Shown here: one piece after another, positions 1-5,896 of the stretch
Position numbering within the stretch: the first letter of the stretch is position 1
Layout of the letters: every line of letters starts with the position of its first letter
The notes under the pieces: model-generated
Databases searched by the model: none
What the model was told of the DNA's origin: nothing
Seen by the model: the letters and a program-made list of their open reading frames with translations, nothing else
Source of the DNA: UBA1227 sp045629305
GTDB taxonomy: Bacteria; Bacillota; Clostridia; Oscillospirales; Acutalibacteraceae
Assembly: GCA_045629305.1 (NCBI GenBank)
Contig: JAZQQZ010000017.1
Span: forward strand, 1 to 18,664
Direction of reading: 5' to 3'
Length of the DNA: 18,664 nucleotides
Program-made: the position numbers and the translations under genes

Positions 1-417
1 TCCGCAGCAGAGCATGCGAGGGAGGAAGAGATTCCGAACGTACGCTTCCTAAAGGGCGCAGCGGAATATCTTCCATGCTTTATTCCAGACAGTTCTATCG
101 CTGGAATATATCTCAACTTCTCTTGCCCATTCCCGAAGAAGGCATATACCAATCATCGTCTTACCAATGAGCGTTTTCTTAAAATCTACAAGCAGATTCT
201 AATGCCAGGCGCAGAGATTCATCAGAAGACTGATAATATGCACTTCTTTGAATATTCAATTGAAGAATTCACAAAGTGTAATTTCAAATTAAAAAATATT
301 TCCCTAGATCTTCACAACAGTGATTTCGAGGGAAACATCGTTACAGAATATGAAAGTAAATTTGTAGCAGAAGGCCTTCCAATCTATCGTTTAGAAGCCT
401 ATCTTAAGGAGGAATAA
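1..417 (+). CDS. trmB: tRNA (guanine-N7)-methyltransferase, 3' part only
   Basis: This frame is open from the first base, so the 5' end lies outside the window; 138 residues remain. TrmB is the SAM-dependent enzyme that makes m7G46 in the variable loop of tRNAs. The visible part carries the family's C-terminal landmarks: 'YLNFSCPFPKKAYTNHRLTN' (equivalent to the NFSDPWPK-KRH-RRL segment that forms the catalytic and tRNA-binding face), then 'FLKIYKQIL', then 'GAEIHQKTDN' followed by 'FFEYSIEEF', and near the end 'VTEYESKFVAEGLPIYRLEA', the usual TEYE-KF---G-PI motif. An internal ATG at 202 is not the start, because conserved sequence precedes it. The next gene starts 2 bases after the stop, so the two are probably cotranscribed. 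The catalytic aspartate region is intact in what can be seen. Confidence 0.93.
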   Translation, partial: SAAEHAREEEIPNVRFLKGAAEYLPCFIPDSSIAGIYLNFSCPFPKKAYTNHRLTNERFLKIYKQILMPGAEIHQKTDNMHFFEYSIEEFTKCNFKLKNISLDLHNSDFEGNIVTEYESKFVAEGLPIYRLEAYLKEE

Positions 418-418
418 T

Positions 419-811
419 ATGACGACAGCTGTATCACCAAGCGCTTTTCTTGATGAGTATACAAGTTTCGCACTTCCATTTGTACTTTTGCTTGTAGCAC
501 TTCTTGGACTGATTACTCTCCAGGTGCTCTCCACAGTAAAATTTAGAAGTATTTTATGGTGGCTTATCCCAATATTCCTTGGAATTGCAGGTGGATTTTC
601 AAGCCTCGCTTGTATGACATATTATTCAAGTTTCAATAAAATTCTTGAGAACAATACGCCATATCTTACTGTAGAACAACTTGAAATGGCACCTAATTTC
701 GGCGCTTATGAAATAGTTTTCATCTTTATGTCGGCGTTGTTTTTCTCAAGTCTTTTCGTATCATTCCTACTTGCAGTAATCAAAGCAATTAAAAATCGAA
801 ATTCATTTTAA
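419..811 (+). CDS. small three-helix membrane protein, unknown function
   Basis: I do not recognise the family. The 130-residue product has three hydrophobic stretches at about residues 17-38, 43-68 and 97-122, so it should be an integral membrane protein. The loop between helices 2 and 3 (about 69-96) is polar and contains 'NNTPYLTVEQLEMAP'. The C terminus is short and basic (KAIKNRNSF), which by the positive-inside rule suggests a cytoplasmic end. The start is well supported: AAGGAGG lies 7 bases upstream, inside the end of trmB, and the gap to the trmB stop is one base. It therefore looks like the last gene of a trmB operon, since a strong terminator follows at once. No catalytic motif is visible and I give no function. 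Confidence 0.8.
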   Translation: MTTAVSPSAFLDEYTSFALPFVLLLVALLGLITLQVLSTVKFRSILWWLIPIFLGIAGGFSSLACMTYYSSFNKILENNTPYLTVEQLEMAPNFGAYEIVFIFMSALFFSSLFVSFLLAVIKAIKNRNSF

Positions 812-819
812 CAATAAGA

Positions 820-852
820 AAAAGCCAGCTGTGGGGAACGGCTGGCTTTTCC
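820..852 (+). terminator. rho-independent terminator after the trmB operon
   Basis: A perfect 10-bp stem, AAAAGCCAGC (820-829) and GCTGGCTTTT (841-850), encloses an 11-base loop and ends in a short T run. It begins 9 bases after the membrane protein stop and separates that operon from the glycine riboswitch unit. Confidence 0.88.
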
Positions 853-965
853 TTTAAAATAGGAGAAAATGAAATGAAAAGTGAGAGGAGAAATGACTGG
901 TTTCCCATCACTGCTCACAGTATAAAATAAGTTACTGAAATGAGTCTTAAATATTTGTGAACATA

Positions 966-994
966 TTGCATTTTGTATTTTGATATGTTATATT
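966..994 (+). promoter_or_regulatory. sigma-A type promoter for the glycine riboswitch operon
   Basis: TTGCAT (966-971) and TATATT (989-994) are separated by exactly 17 bases, and TGT directly precedes the -10 box, giving an extended -10. Transcription would start at about 1001-1003, right at the first base of the aptamer's P1 stem, which supports the call. Confidence 0.7.
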
Positions 995-1003
995 TTTAAC
1001 ATA

Positions 1004-1090
1004 CTCTCTGGAGAGTTTCCACGAAAACCATCGTGGAACGCCGAAGGTGTAAGGCGATTTTCGCTGATCTCTCAGGCAAAAGGACAGAGC
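1004..1090 (+). promoter_or_regulatory. glycine riboswitch, single aptamer
   Basis: The sequence carries the hallmark segments of the glycine aptamer: CTCTCTGGAGAG at the 5' side, a short hairpin (TTCCACG/CGTGGAA, 1017-1038), the core ACGCCGAAGGTGTAAGGCG (1038-1056) and the conserved 3' block CTCTCAGGCAAAAGGACAGAG (1069-1089). P1 pairs CTCT near 1006-1009 with AGAG at 1086-1089, and P2 pairs GGAGAG with CTCTC. Only one full aptamer is present, whereas the textbook form is tandem. The stretch 1088-1106 folds as AGCAA/TTGCT and could serve as the partial 'ghost' partner that singlets often carry. The regulated gene is an AGCS symporter, a known partner of singlet glycine riboswitches in Firmicutes, so glycine probably controls uptake by transcription attenuation. 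Whether glycine turns the gene off or on cannot be read directly. Confidence 0.93.
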
Positions 1091-1122
1091 AAACTAAAAA
1101 CTTGCTTATTGTTCCTCTCTGG

Positions 1123-1155
1123 AGTCGTAGTTCTCGGACTACGACTAATTTTTTT
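1123..1155 (+). terminator. riboswitch expression-platform terminator
   Basis: A perfect 9-bp stem, AGTCGTAGT (1123-1131) and ACTACGACT (1138-1146), has a 6-base loop and is followed by AA and seven T residues (1149-1155). It sits between the aptamer and the symporter ribosome binding site, so it is the likely attenuator. CTCTCTGGAG just before and overlapping its 5' arm (1115-1124) repeats the aptamer's 5' strand. Confidence 0.88.
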
Positions 1156-1175
1156 ATTCAGAAAGGAAAATGAAC

Positions 1176-2597
1176 ATGGAAGCATTTTCAAACGTAATCA
1201 CAAAAATCGACGACTTTGTATGGGGCTGGCCACTTATCATCCTCATACTCGCAGTAGGACTTTTCCTAACTGTTCGCGCAGGCGGAGTTCAGTTCCTTCA
1301 CCTTGGCCGTGCACTAAAGTACATGGTTCGTGAAGAGGAGGACGGCGAAGGTGAAGTAACATCTTTCGGCGCACTTTGCACAGCTCTTTCAGCAACAGTA
1401 GGTACAGGTAACATCGTTGGTGTGGCAACAGCTATCTGCGTCGGTGGACCTGGAGCTCTTTTCTGGATGCTCTTCGCAGCATGTCTTGGTCTTGCTACTA
1501 AGTATGCAGAAGGTCTTCTCGCAGTTAAGTATAGAGTTCAGACAGAAGAGGGACATTTCCTCGGCGGTCCTTTCCTCTATATCGAAAAAGGTATGGGTGA
1601 GAAATGGAAATGGCTCGGTGTACTCTTCGCTATCTTCGGTATCGCAGCTGGTCTTCTTGGCATCGGTACAATGACTCAGATAAACGGTATCGTATCAGCT
1701 TTCCAGAATGTTGTAGATACACCAGTAGTATTTAACACTTTCGGTGCAGATGTAACTGTAATCGGTCTTATTGTAGCAGTTGTTGTAACTGGACTTGTTG
1801 CTCTCGTAGTTGTAGGTGGTCTTCAGAGAATCTCTATAGTTGCAGAGAAAATCGTTCCATTCATGTGTGTTCTCTATGCTGTAATTGCTATTGTTATTGT
1901 AGCTATTAACATTAAGGCAATCCCAGAAGCAATCGTTCTTATTTTCAAGGGCGCTTTCACAACTCAGGCAGCTATGGGTGGTTTCGCTGGTGCAGCAATT
2001 AAACTTGCAATGCAGAAGGGTATCGGCCGTGGTATTTTCTCTAACGAGGCCGGCCTCGGTTCTGCTCCTATTGCAGCTGCAGCAGCTAAGACAAAGGAGC
2101 CTGTACGTCAGGGTCTTGTAACAATGACAGGTGTATTCCTTGATACAATCATTATCTGTACTCTTACAGGTCTTTCAATTATCCTCACAGGTGCTTATAA
2201 GAACACAGAAGGTCTCCAGGGTGCAGCTGTAACACAGCTCGCTTGGAGAGAAACATTTAGTTTCCTTCCACCATGGATCCCAAACCTTCTCCTTGCAATT
2301 TGTCTCGCTCTCTTTGCATTCACAACTATTCTCGGTTGGGATTACTATTCAGAGCGTTGCGTTGAGTACCTTACAAAGAGTAAGGAAGCAGTTCTTATTT
2401 TCCGTGTTCTATTTATCTTCTTTACATTTGCAGGCCCATTCCTTGCTCTTGATGTAGTATGGAATATCGCTGATATAGCAAATGGTCTTATGGCATTCCC
2501 TAACCTTATCGCTCTTGTTGCTCTCAGCGGCGTAGTTGCTAAGGAAACAAAGGATTATTTCAAAAGAATCAAGGATGATGATCCTTTAAAGAAATAA
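1176..2597 (+). CDS. alanine/glycine:sodium symporter (AGCS family)
   Basis: The product is a polytopic inner-membrane protein of about 473 residues that belongs to the sodium:alanine/glycine symporter family (AgcS/AlsT/DagA type), the usual length for the family. The signature region is clear near residues 68-110: 'ATVGTGNIVGVATAICVGGP' followed by 'GALFWMLFAACLG' and 'TKYAEGLLAVKYR'. A second conserved block is 'GIGRGIFSNEAGLGSAPIA'. About eleven hydrophobic segments are visible. An ATG also exists at 1170, but the ribosome binding site AAAGGA (1162-1167) lies only 3 bases from it and 9 bases from ATG 1176, so I prefer 1176. Control is by the glycine riboswitch directly upstream, which argues that glycine (with or without alanine) is the physiological substrate. 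A nucleotidyltransferase gene follows 16 bases later without a terminator. Confidence 0.93.
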   Translation: MEAFSNVITKIDDFVWGWPLIILILAVGLFLTVRAGGVQFLHLGRALKYMVREEEDGEGEVTSFGALCTALSATVGTGNIVGVATAICVGGPGALFWMLFAACLGLATKYAEGLLAVKYRVQTEEGHFLGGPFLYIEKGMGEKWKWLGVLFAIFGIAAGLLGIGTMTQINGIVSAFQNVVDTPVVFNTFGADVTVIGLIVAVVVTGLVALVVVGGLQRISIVAEKIVPFMCVLYAVIAIVIVAINIKAIPEAIVLIFKGAFTTQAAMGGFAGAAIKLAMQKGIGRGIFSNEAGLGSAPIAAAAAKTKEPVRQGLVTMTGVFLDTIIICTLTGLSIILTGAYKNTEGLQGAAVTQLAWRETFSFLPPWIPNLLLAICLALFAFTTILGWDYYSERCVEYLTKSKEAVLIFRVLFIFFTFAGPFLALDVVWNIADIANGLMAFPNLIALVALSGVVAKETKDYFKRIKDDDPLKK

Positions 2598-2613
2598 TGT
2601 GGAGGTTTTCACA

Positions 2614-3522
2614 GTGAAAACGACACTTGTTATTATGGCTGCCGGAATCGGCAGTAGATTTGGCGGAGGAATCAAGCAGATTGCTCCGGTTGGACCAAAT
2701 GGTGAGATTATCATTGATTACTCAATCCATGATGCTATCGAGGCTGGATTTGATAAGGTAGTATTTATCATTCGCCACGATATTGAGAAAGAATTCAAAG
2801 AGGTAATCGGTGATCGCATCTCTAAAATTGTTGAGGTAGAATATGCCTTCCAGGAGATGGATAATCTCCCAGGCGGATTTACCAAAGGCGAGCGCACGAA
2901 GCCTTATGGCACGGGTCAGGCAATTCTTGCTACCCGTGGCATAGTAAAGGAGCCGTTCGCAGTCATCAATGCTGATGACTACTATGGTACCGAGGGCTTC
3001 AAACTCATCCACGATTTTCTTGTAAATGGTGGCACTGAGACTGATGATAAATATCATTTCTGTATGGCGGGATTTAAGCTTAAGAATACTCTCTCAGAGA
3101 ACGGTGGCGTCACCCGTGGCGTATGCCAGGGCAAAGACGGCTATATGACAGATATTCTTGAGACAAGCAACATCGAAAAGATTGACGGAAAAGCTGGCGT
3201 ACGCGATGGCGACACCGTTAATTTCTATGAAGATGACACACTTGTATCAATGAATATGTGGGGTATAAACCCAGATTTCATCGACCTTCTCGAGGATGGA
3301 TTCCTTCAGTTCTTAAAGGGCCTTGCACCAGATGATATCAAGTCAGAATATCTTCTTCCTATGATTATCGGTGAACTCAATGCGACAGGCAAAGCCGACG
3401 TTCGCATCCTCCCAACAGACGACAAGTGGTTCGGCGTAACTTATGCCGAGGATAAGCAGTCTGTAATCGACGCTTTTAAAGACCTTGTCGACAAGGGAGT
3501 ATATCCAGAAAAACTTAACTAA
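2614..3522 (+). CDS. sugar-phosphate nucleotidyltransferase-like protein
   Basis: The N terminus 'LVIMAAGIGSRFGGGIKQ' is the GxGxR(F)...K signature of the NTP-transferase fold (nucleotide sugar pyrophosphorylases such as RmlA/GalU relatives). 'AVINADDYYG' at about residues 118-125 supplies the conserved metal-binding aspartate. The 302-residue length fits stand-alone enzymes of this fold. Such enzymes join a sugar phosphate (or choline phosphate) to an NTP; the actual substrate cannot be told here and no sugar or choline kinase gene is adjacent. The frame is open from GTG 2599, but GGAGG at 2601-2605 is 8 bases before GTG 2614, so the protein probably starts MKTTLVIM. It is the second gene of the glycine riboswitch operon, an odd pairing. 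A shared terminator follows within 10 bases. Confidence 0.85.
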   Translation: MKTTLVIMAAGIGSRFGGGIKQIAPVGPNGEIIIDYSIHDAIEAGFDKVVFIIRHDIEKEFKEVIGDRISKIVEVEYAFQEMDNLPGGFTKGERTKPYGTGQAILATRGIVKEPFAVINADDYYGTEGFKLIHDFLVNGGTETDDKYHFCMAGFKLKNTLSENGGVTRGVCQGKDGYMTDILETSNIEKIDGKAGVRDGDTVNFYEDDTLVSMNMWGINPDFIDLLEDGFLQFLKGLAPDDIKSEYLLPMIIGELNATGKADVRILPTDDKWFGVTYAEDKQSVIDAFKDLVDKGVYPEKLN

Positions 3523-3527
3523 AATAA

Positions 3528-3565
3528 AAGGAGCACTTCTCAGTTGAAGTGCTCCTTGTTTTTTA
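3528..3565. terminator. bidirectional terminator between nucleotidyltransferase and sortase
   Basis: A perfect 12-bp stem, AAGGAGCACTTC (3528-3539) and GAAGTGCTCCTT (3546-3557), has a 6-base loop. On the plus strand it is followed by GTTTTTT; on the minus strand by TTTTATTTT after the stem, so it can serve both converging genes. Confidence 0.9.
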
Positions 3566-4246
3566 TTCTGTTACTCTATCATCAACAAGTTTTACTGTCT
3601 TGTCGACAAGTTTTCCCGTGAGGAAAAGTCTGTCTGTCTTCGTGTAACTTACACGATAGAAAGGATAGCATGTGTAGAAAATAATGGTGTCTGGCTCAAA
3701 GTTGCCAACGTTGGCACGGTGAGCGTTAAAGCGGAACTCATCCGCTTTCATAATCACAGCATCTGTAATCTCATAGGTGAATTTGCCATAAGACATTGTG
3801 ATTGTAATTGTCTTGCCAGTTGGCATCTCGTCACCAAATACATTAGGGTCCATAATCTTAAGACCTTGGAAATCGCTCATTACGTGTCCTGCGATGATAG
3901 GGCAGGTTGAGTTTTCATTGAGCGGGGTCGAAAGACCTGGGAGTGTGCTGCATTTATGCAGGCCCGCTCCGAGTCTGAGACTCTCGTTGGTTGTGCCATA
4001 TATTAACTTGCAGTGGATATCAAAATCTTCTGAATCGATGTAACCCAGTGGCTGCTTCTCATGGAAGTCGATGTCGAGTGTTGAAAGCTTAACTTCTGGA
4101 ACTTCTTTCTCTGTCGTAACAGGGGCAGTGGTCTTTCCTGTATTATCACTTGCTCCGAGTTTAATCAAAAGAACTGTCGAGAAGATGGCTGCTACAATTA
4201 TGAAAAGCGAAAGAACAAGGGTTACAATATTGGTCTTTTCTTTCAT
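3563..4246 (-). CDS. class D-type sortase
   Basis: Sortases are membrane-anchored transpeptidases that cut a sorting motif near the C terminus of exported proteins and join them to the wall or to pilin lysines. The 227-residue product has a short basic N terminus, one membrane segment (about 8-30), a linker to about 55, then the sortase barrel. The catalytic triad is readable: His121 in 'IIAGHVMSD', Cys193 in 'IIFYTCYPF' and Arg206 in 'TKTDRLFLTG'. 'ESLRLGAGLHK' and the TCYPF context point to the class D/E side of the family, most like class D. The start has AGAGG about 7 bases upstream. It lies alone on the minus strand, divergent from two GH25 genes whose products end without an LPXTG signal and tail, so its substrates are not encoded in this window. 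Confidence 0.88.
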   Translation of the reverse strand: MKEKTNIVTLVLSLFIIVAAIFSTVLLIKLGASDNTGKTTAPVTTEKEVPEVKLSTLDIDFHEKQPLGYIDSEDFDIHCKLIYGTTNESLRLGAGLHKCSTLPGLSTPLNENSTCPIIAGHVMSDFQGLKIMDPNVFGDEMPTGKTITITMSYGKFTYEITDAVIMKADEFRFNAHRANVGNFEPDTIIFYTCYPFYRVSYTKTDRLFLTGKLVDKTVKLVDDRVTE

Positions 4247-4272
4247 ATTACGCCTCTTTTGATGTTTTATTA

Positions 4273-4301
4273 ATTTTACAAACTAAGCAATTCTTTGTCA
4301 A
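4273..4301 (-). promoter_or_regulatory. strong sigma-A promoter for the sortase gene
   Basis: Read on the minus strand, TTGACA (plus 4296-4301) and TAAAAT (plus 4273-4278) are 17 bases apart. The -35 box is a full consensus match. The start point would fall near 4266, leaving a leader of about 20 bases. Confidence 0.75.
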
Positions 4302-4310
4302 TGTTCCTAT

Positions 4311-4339
4311 TTGTAAAAAAATCGATTTTATGGTATATT
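4311..4339 (+). promoter_or_regulatory. promoter for the GH25 gene pair
   Basis: TTGTAA (4311-4316) and TATATT (4334-4339) are 17 bases apart. Transcription would start near 4346, about 30 bases before the TTG start codon of the first GH25 gene. It lies back to back with the sortase promoter, 10 bases away. Confidence 0.6.
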
Positions 4340-4375
4340 GAATTGGTTACTAATAATATTTAGGGGTGTAATTTC

Positions 4376-5887
4376 TTGCGCGGTTTTAGAATTCGGATTT
4401 TATTTTTGATAGTGGCAACAGCAATAACTCTGTTCCCACTTGTTACGCTTCGCTCTGCACCTGTTCCTACACCGGCAGAGGAGGTCATCGTGGAGCCGAC
4501 AACAGTCGCTCCAGAGGAGACCACCGAGGCGCCTTCGGAACCGGGTATCGCAGTTTACACCTTGTCGGTATCAACCGTACAAAGCGATATCCGTATCAAG
4601 GTTCTCGAAGGTAAGAACCTTGTATCCGGCATCGCTTTCCAATTTGAGATCACTTCACAAGACGGCAAGACTAAGACTTACACCGATGACGATAAAGACG
4701 GACGACTGAACCTAAAGGATTTAAAGAACGGAACTTATAAAGTAGCACTCATAGGTTCGGAAACATACAAGGCGGACAAGATAGCGACTATTAAAGTCAG
4801 CGACAAGGTGTCATATAAGCCCGTTCCGAACATCCTTGCAGATAAGAGTAGCAAGGCAGAGGATAAGGCAAGTCATAAAGCGACATCTTCTGGCACACAG
4901 ACTAAGAATACAGTTGATTATCTCGAGTCCAAGACATGGTCGACTTATGAATATGTCAAAGTCGCAGCTGAAAATATTGCTCTTCCAGTAGAGGAGACAA
5001 CAGAGGGCGAAGAGGCCACAACTTTAGCGAAGGAAGTTCTTCGCGACAAGAGTGGTCATGAGCTATATGTCAAGAGCGGCAACGATTATGAAAAGGCATA
5101 TAACACAGACTACAGTGAGAGCACAACTTATTATTATCGTAGCAAAGAGACAGTCCATTACCAGGGCTGGCAGACAATAGATGGCAAGACCTATTACTAC
5201 GATAAGGATGGAAAGAAACTCACTGGTTCGCAAGTTATTGGCGGTGGCAAATATACCTTCGATTCTAAGGGAGTGCTCCAGAGTACAATCGGAATCGACG
5301 TATCAAAGTGGAACGGCGATATCAATTGGACGAAGGTAAAGAACTCTGGCGTATCTTTTGTAATTATCCGTTTGGGATATAGAGGATATGGCAAAGAGGG
5401 TAGTATGAATCTCGACACCAATTTTTATAAGAATCTTAATGGTGCCAAGAATGCCGGCCTCCGCGTCGGTGTCTACTTCTACTCGCAGGCCACCTCTGAG
5501 GCGGAGGCCGTCGAAGAAGCGAGCTTCTGTCTTGAAGCACTTGGTGGTGCATCCCTCAATTATCCTATTTTCCTCGATGTTGAGAACACAGGACATAACG
5601 GTAGAGCGGATGGCAACTCCAAGACAACTTGGACTAAAGTTATCAATGCATTTTGCAGAACGATAAGTGCAAATTCAAGTTACAAAGTTGGAGTATATGC
5701 AAGTAAGGATTATCTCACCAATAAGATAAGCACGGGTAACCTCGTAGGCAACTGTCAGATCTGGCTTGCACATTGGACAAATAAGACAAACTACAGCGGT
5801 AAATACAGTTTCTGGCAATATACAGATAGCGGTAAGGTATCCGGAATCAGCGGCAACGTTGATATGAATATTGCCTATGGCATATAA
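4376..5887 (+). CDS. secreted or membrane-anchored GH25 lysozyme, copy 1
   Basis: The 503-residue product should hydrolyse the beta-1,4 bond between N-acetylmuramic acid and N-acetylglucosamine. Order of parts: basic start and hydrophobic helix (about 3-24; signal peptide or anchor), a Pro/Glu/Thr linker (about 28-58), a Cna-B-like beta-sandwich (about 64-125, 'SGIAFQFEITSQDGKTK', 'LKNGTYKVALIG'), a linker, a 29-residue segment shared with copy 2 (222-250), one GW-type cell-wall-binding repeat (261-303, 'GWQTIDGKTYYYDKDGKKLTG'), then GH25 from about 305 to the end. Asp308 in 'GIDVSKWNG' and Asp401-Val-Glu403 in 'FLDVE' are the catalytic acids. The start is TTG: AGGGGTG lies 8 bases upstream and the first in-frame ATG is far inside the enzyme. 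No LPXTG motif is present. Copy 2 follows 9 bases later. Confidence 0.92.
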   Translation: MRGFRIRILFLIVATAITLFPLVTLRSAPVPTPAEEVIVEPTTVAPEETTEAPSEPGIAVYTLSVSTVQSDIRIKVLEGKNLVSGIAFQFEITSQDGKTKTYTDDDKDGRLNLKDLKNGTYKVALIGSETYKADKIATIKVSDKVSYKPVPNILADKSSKAEDKASHKATSSGTQTKNTVDYLESKTWSTYEYVKVAAENIALPVEETTEGEEATTLAKEVLRDKSGHELYVKSGNDYEKAYNTDYSESTTYYYRSKETVHYQGWQTIDGKTYYYDKDGKKLTGSQVIGGGKYTFDSKGVLQSTIGIDVSKWNGDINWTKVKNSGVSFVIIRLGYRGYGKEGSMNLDTNFYKNLNGAKNAGLRVGVYFYSQATSEAEAVEEASFCLEALGGASLNYPIFLDVENTGHNGRADGNSKTTWTKVINAFCRTISANSSYKVGVYASKDYLTNKISTGNLVGNCQIWLAHWTNKTNYSGKYSFWQYTDSGKVSGISGNVDMNIAYGI

Positions 5888-5896
5888 GGAGGGCAT

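Noticed and set aside
861..930. Very short open frames with ribosome-binding-like sequence, e.g. ATG 874 (18 codons) and ATG 893 (10 codons)
   Set aside because: Purine-rich stretches resembling ribosome binding sites are frequent in this DNA, and the frames overlap each other without any sign of coding constraint. No promoter and no recognisable peptide were found.
980..1333. Open frame of 117 codons across the riboswitch and the start of the symporter gene
   Set aside because: It runs through the structured glycine aptamer and terminator and then out of frame into the symporter, so it is a chance frame.
2599..2613. GTG at 2599 as start of the nucleotidyltransferase
   Set aside because: GGAGG at 2601-2605 would lie inside the coding region; GTG 2614 has ideal spacing and begins just before the conserved MAAG motif.
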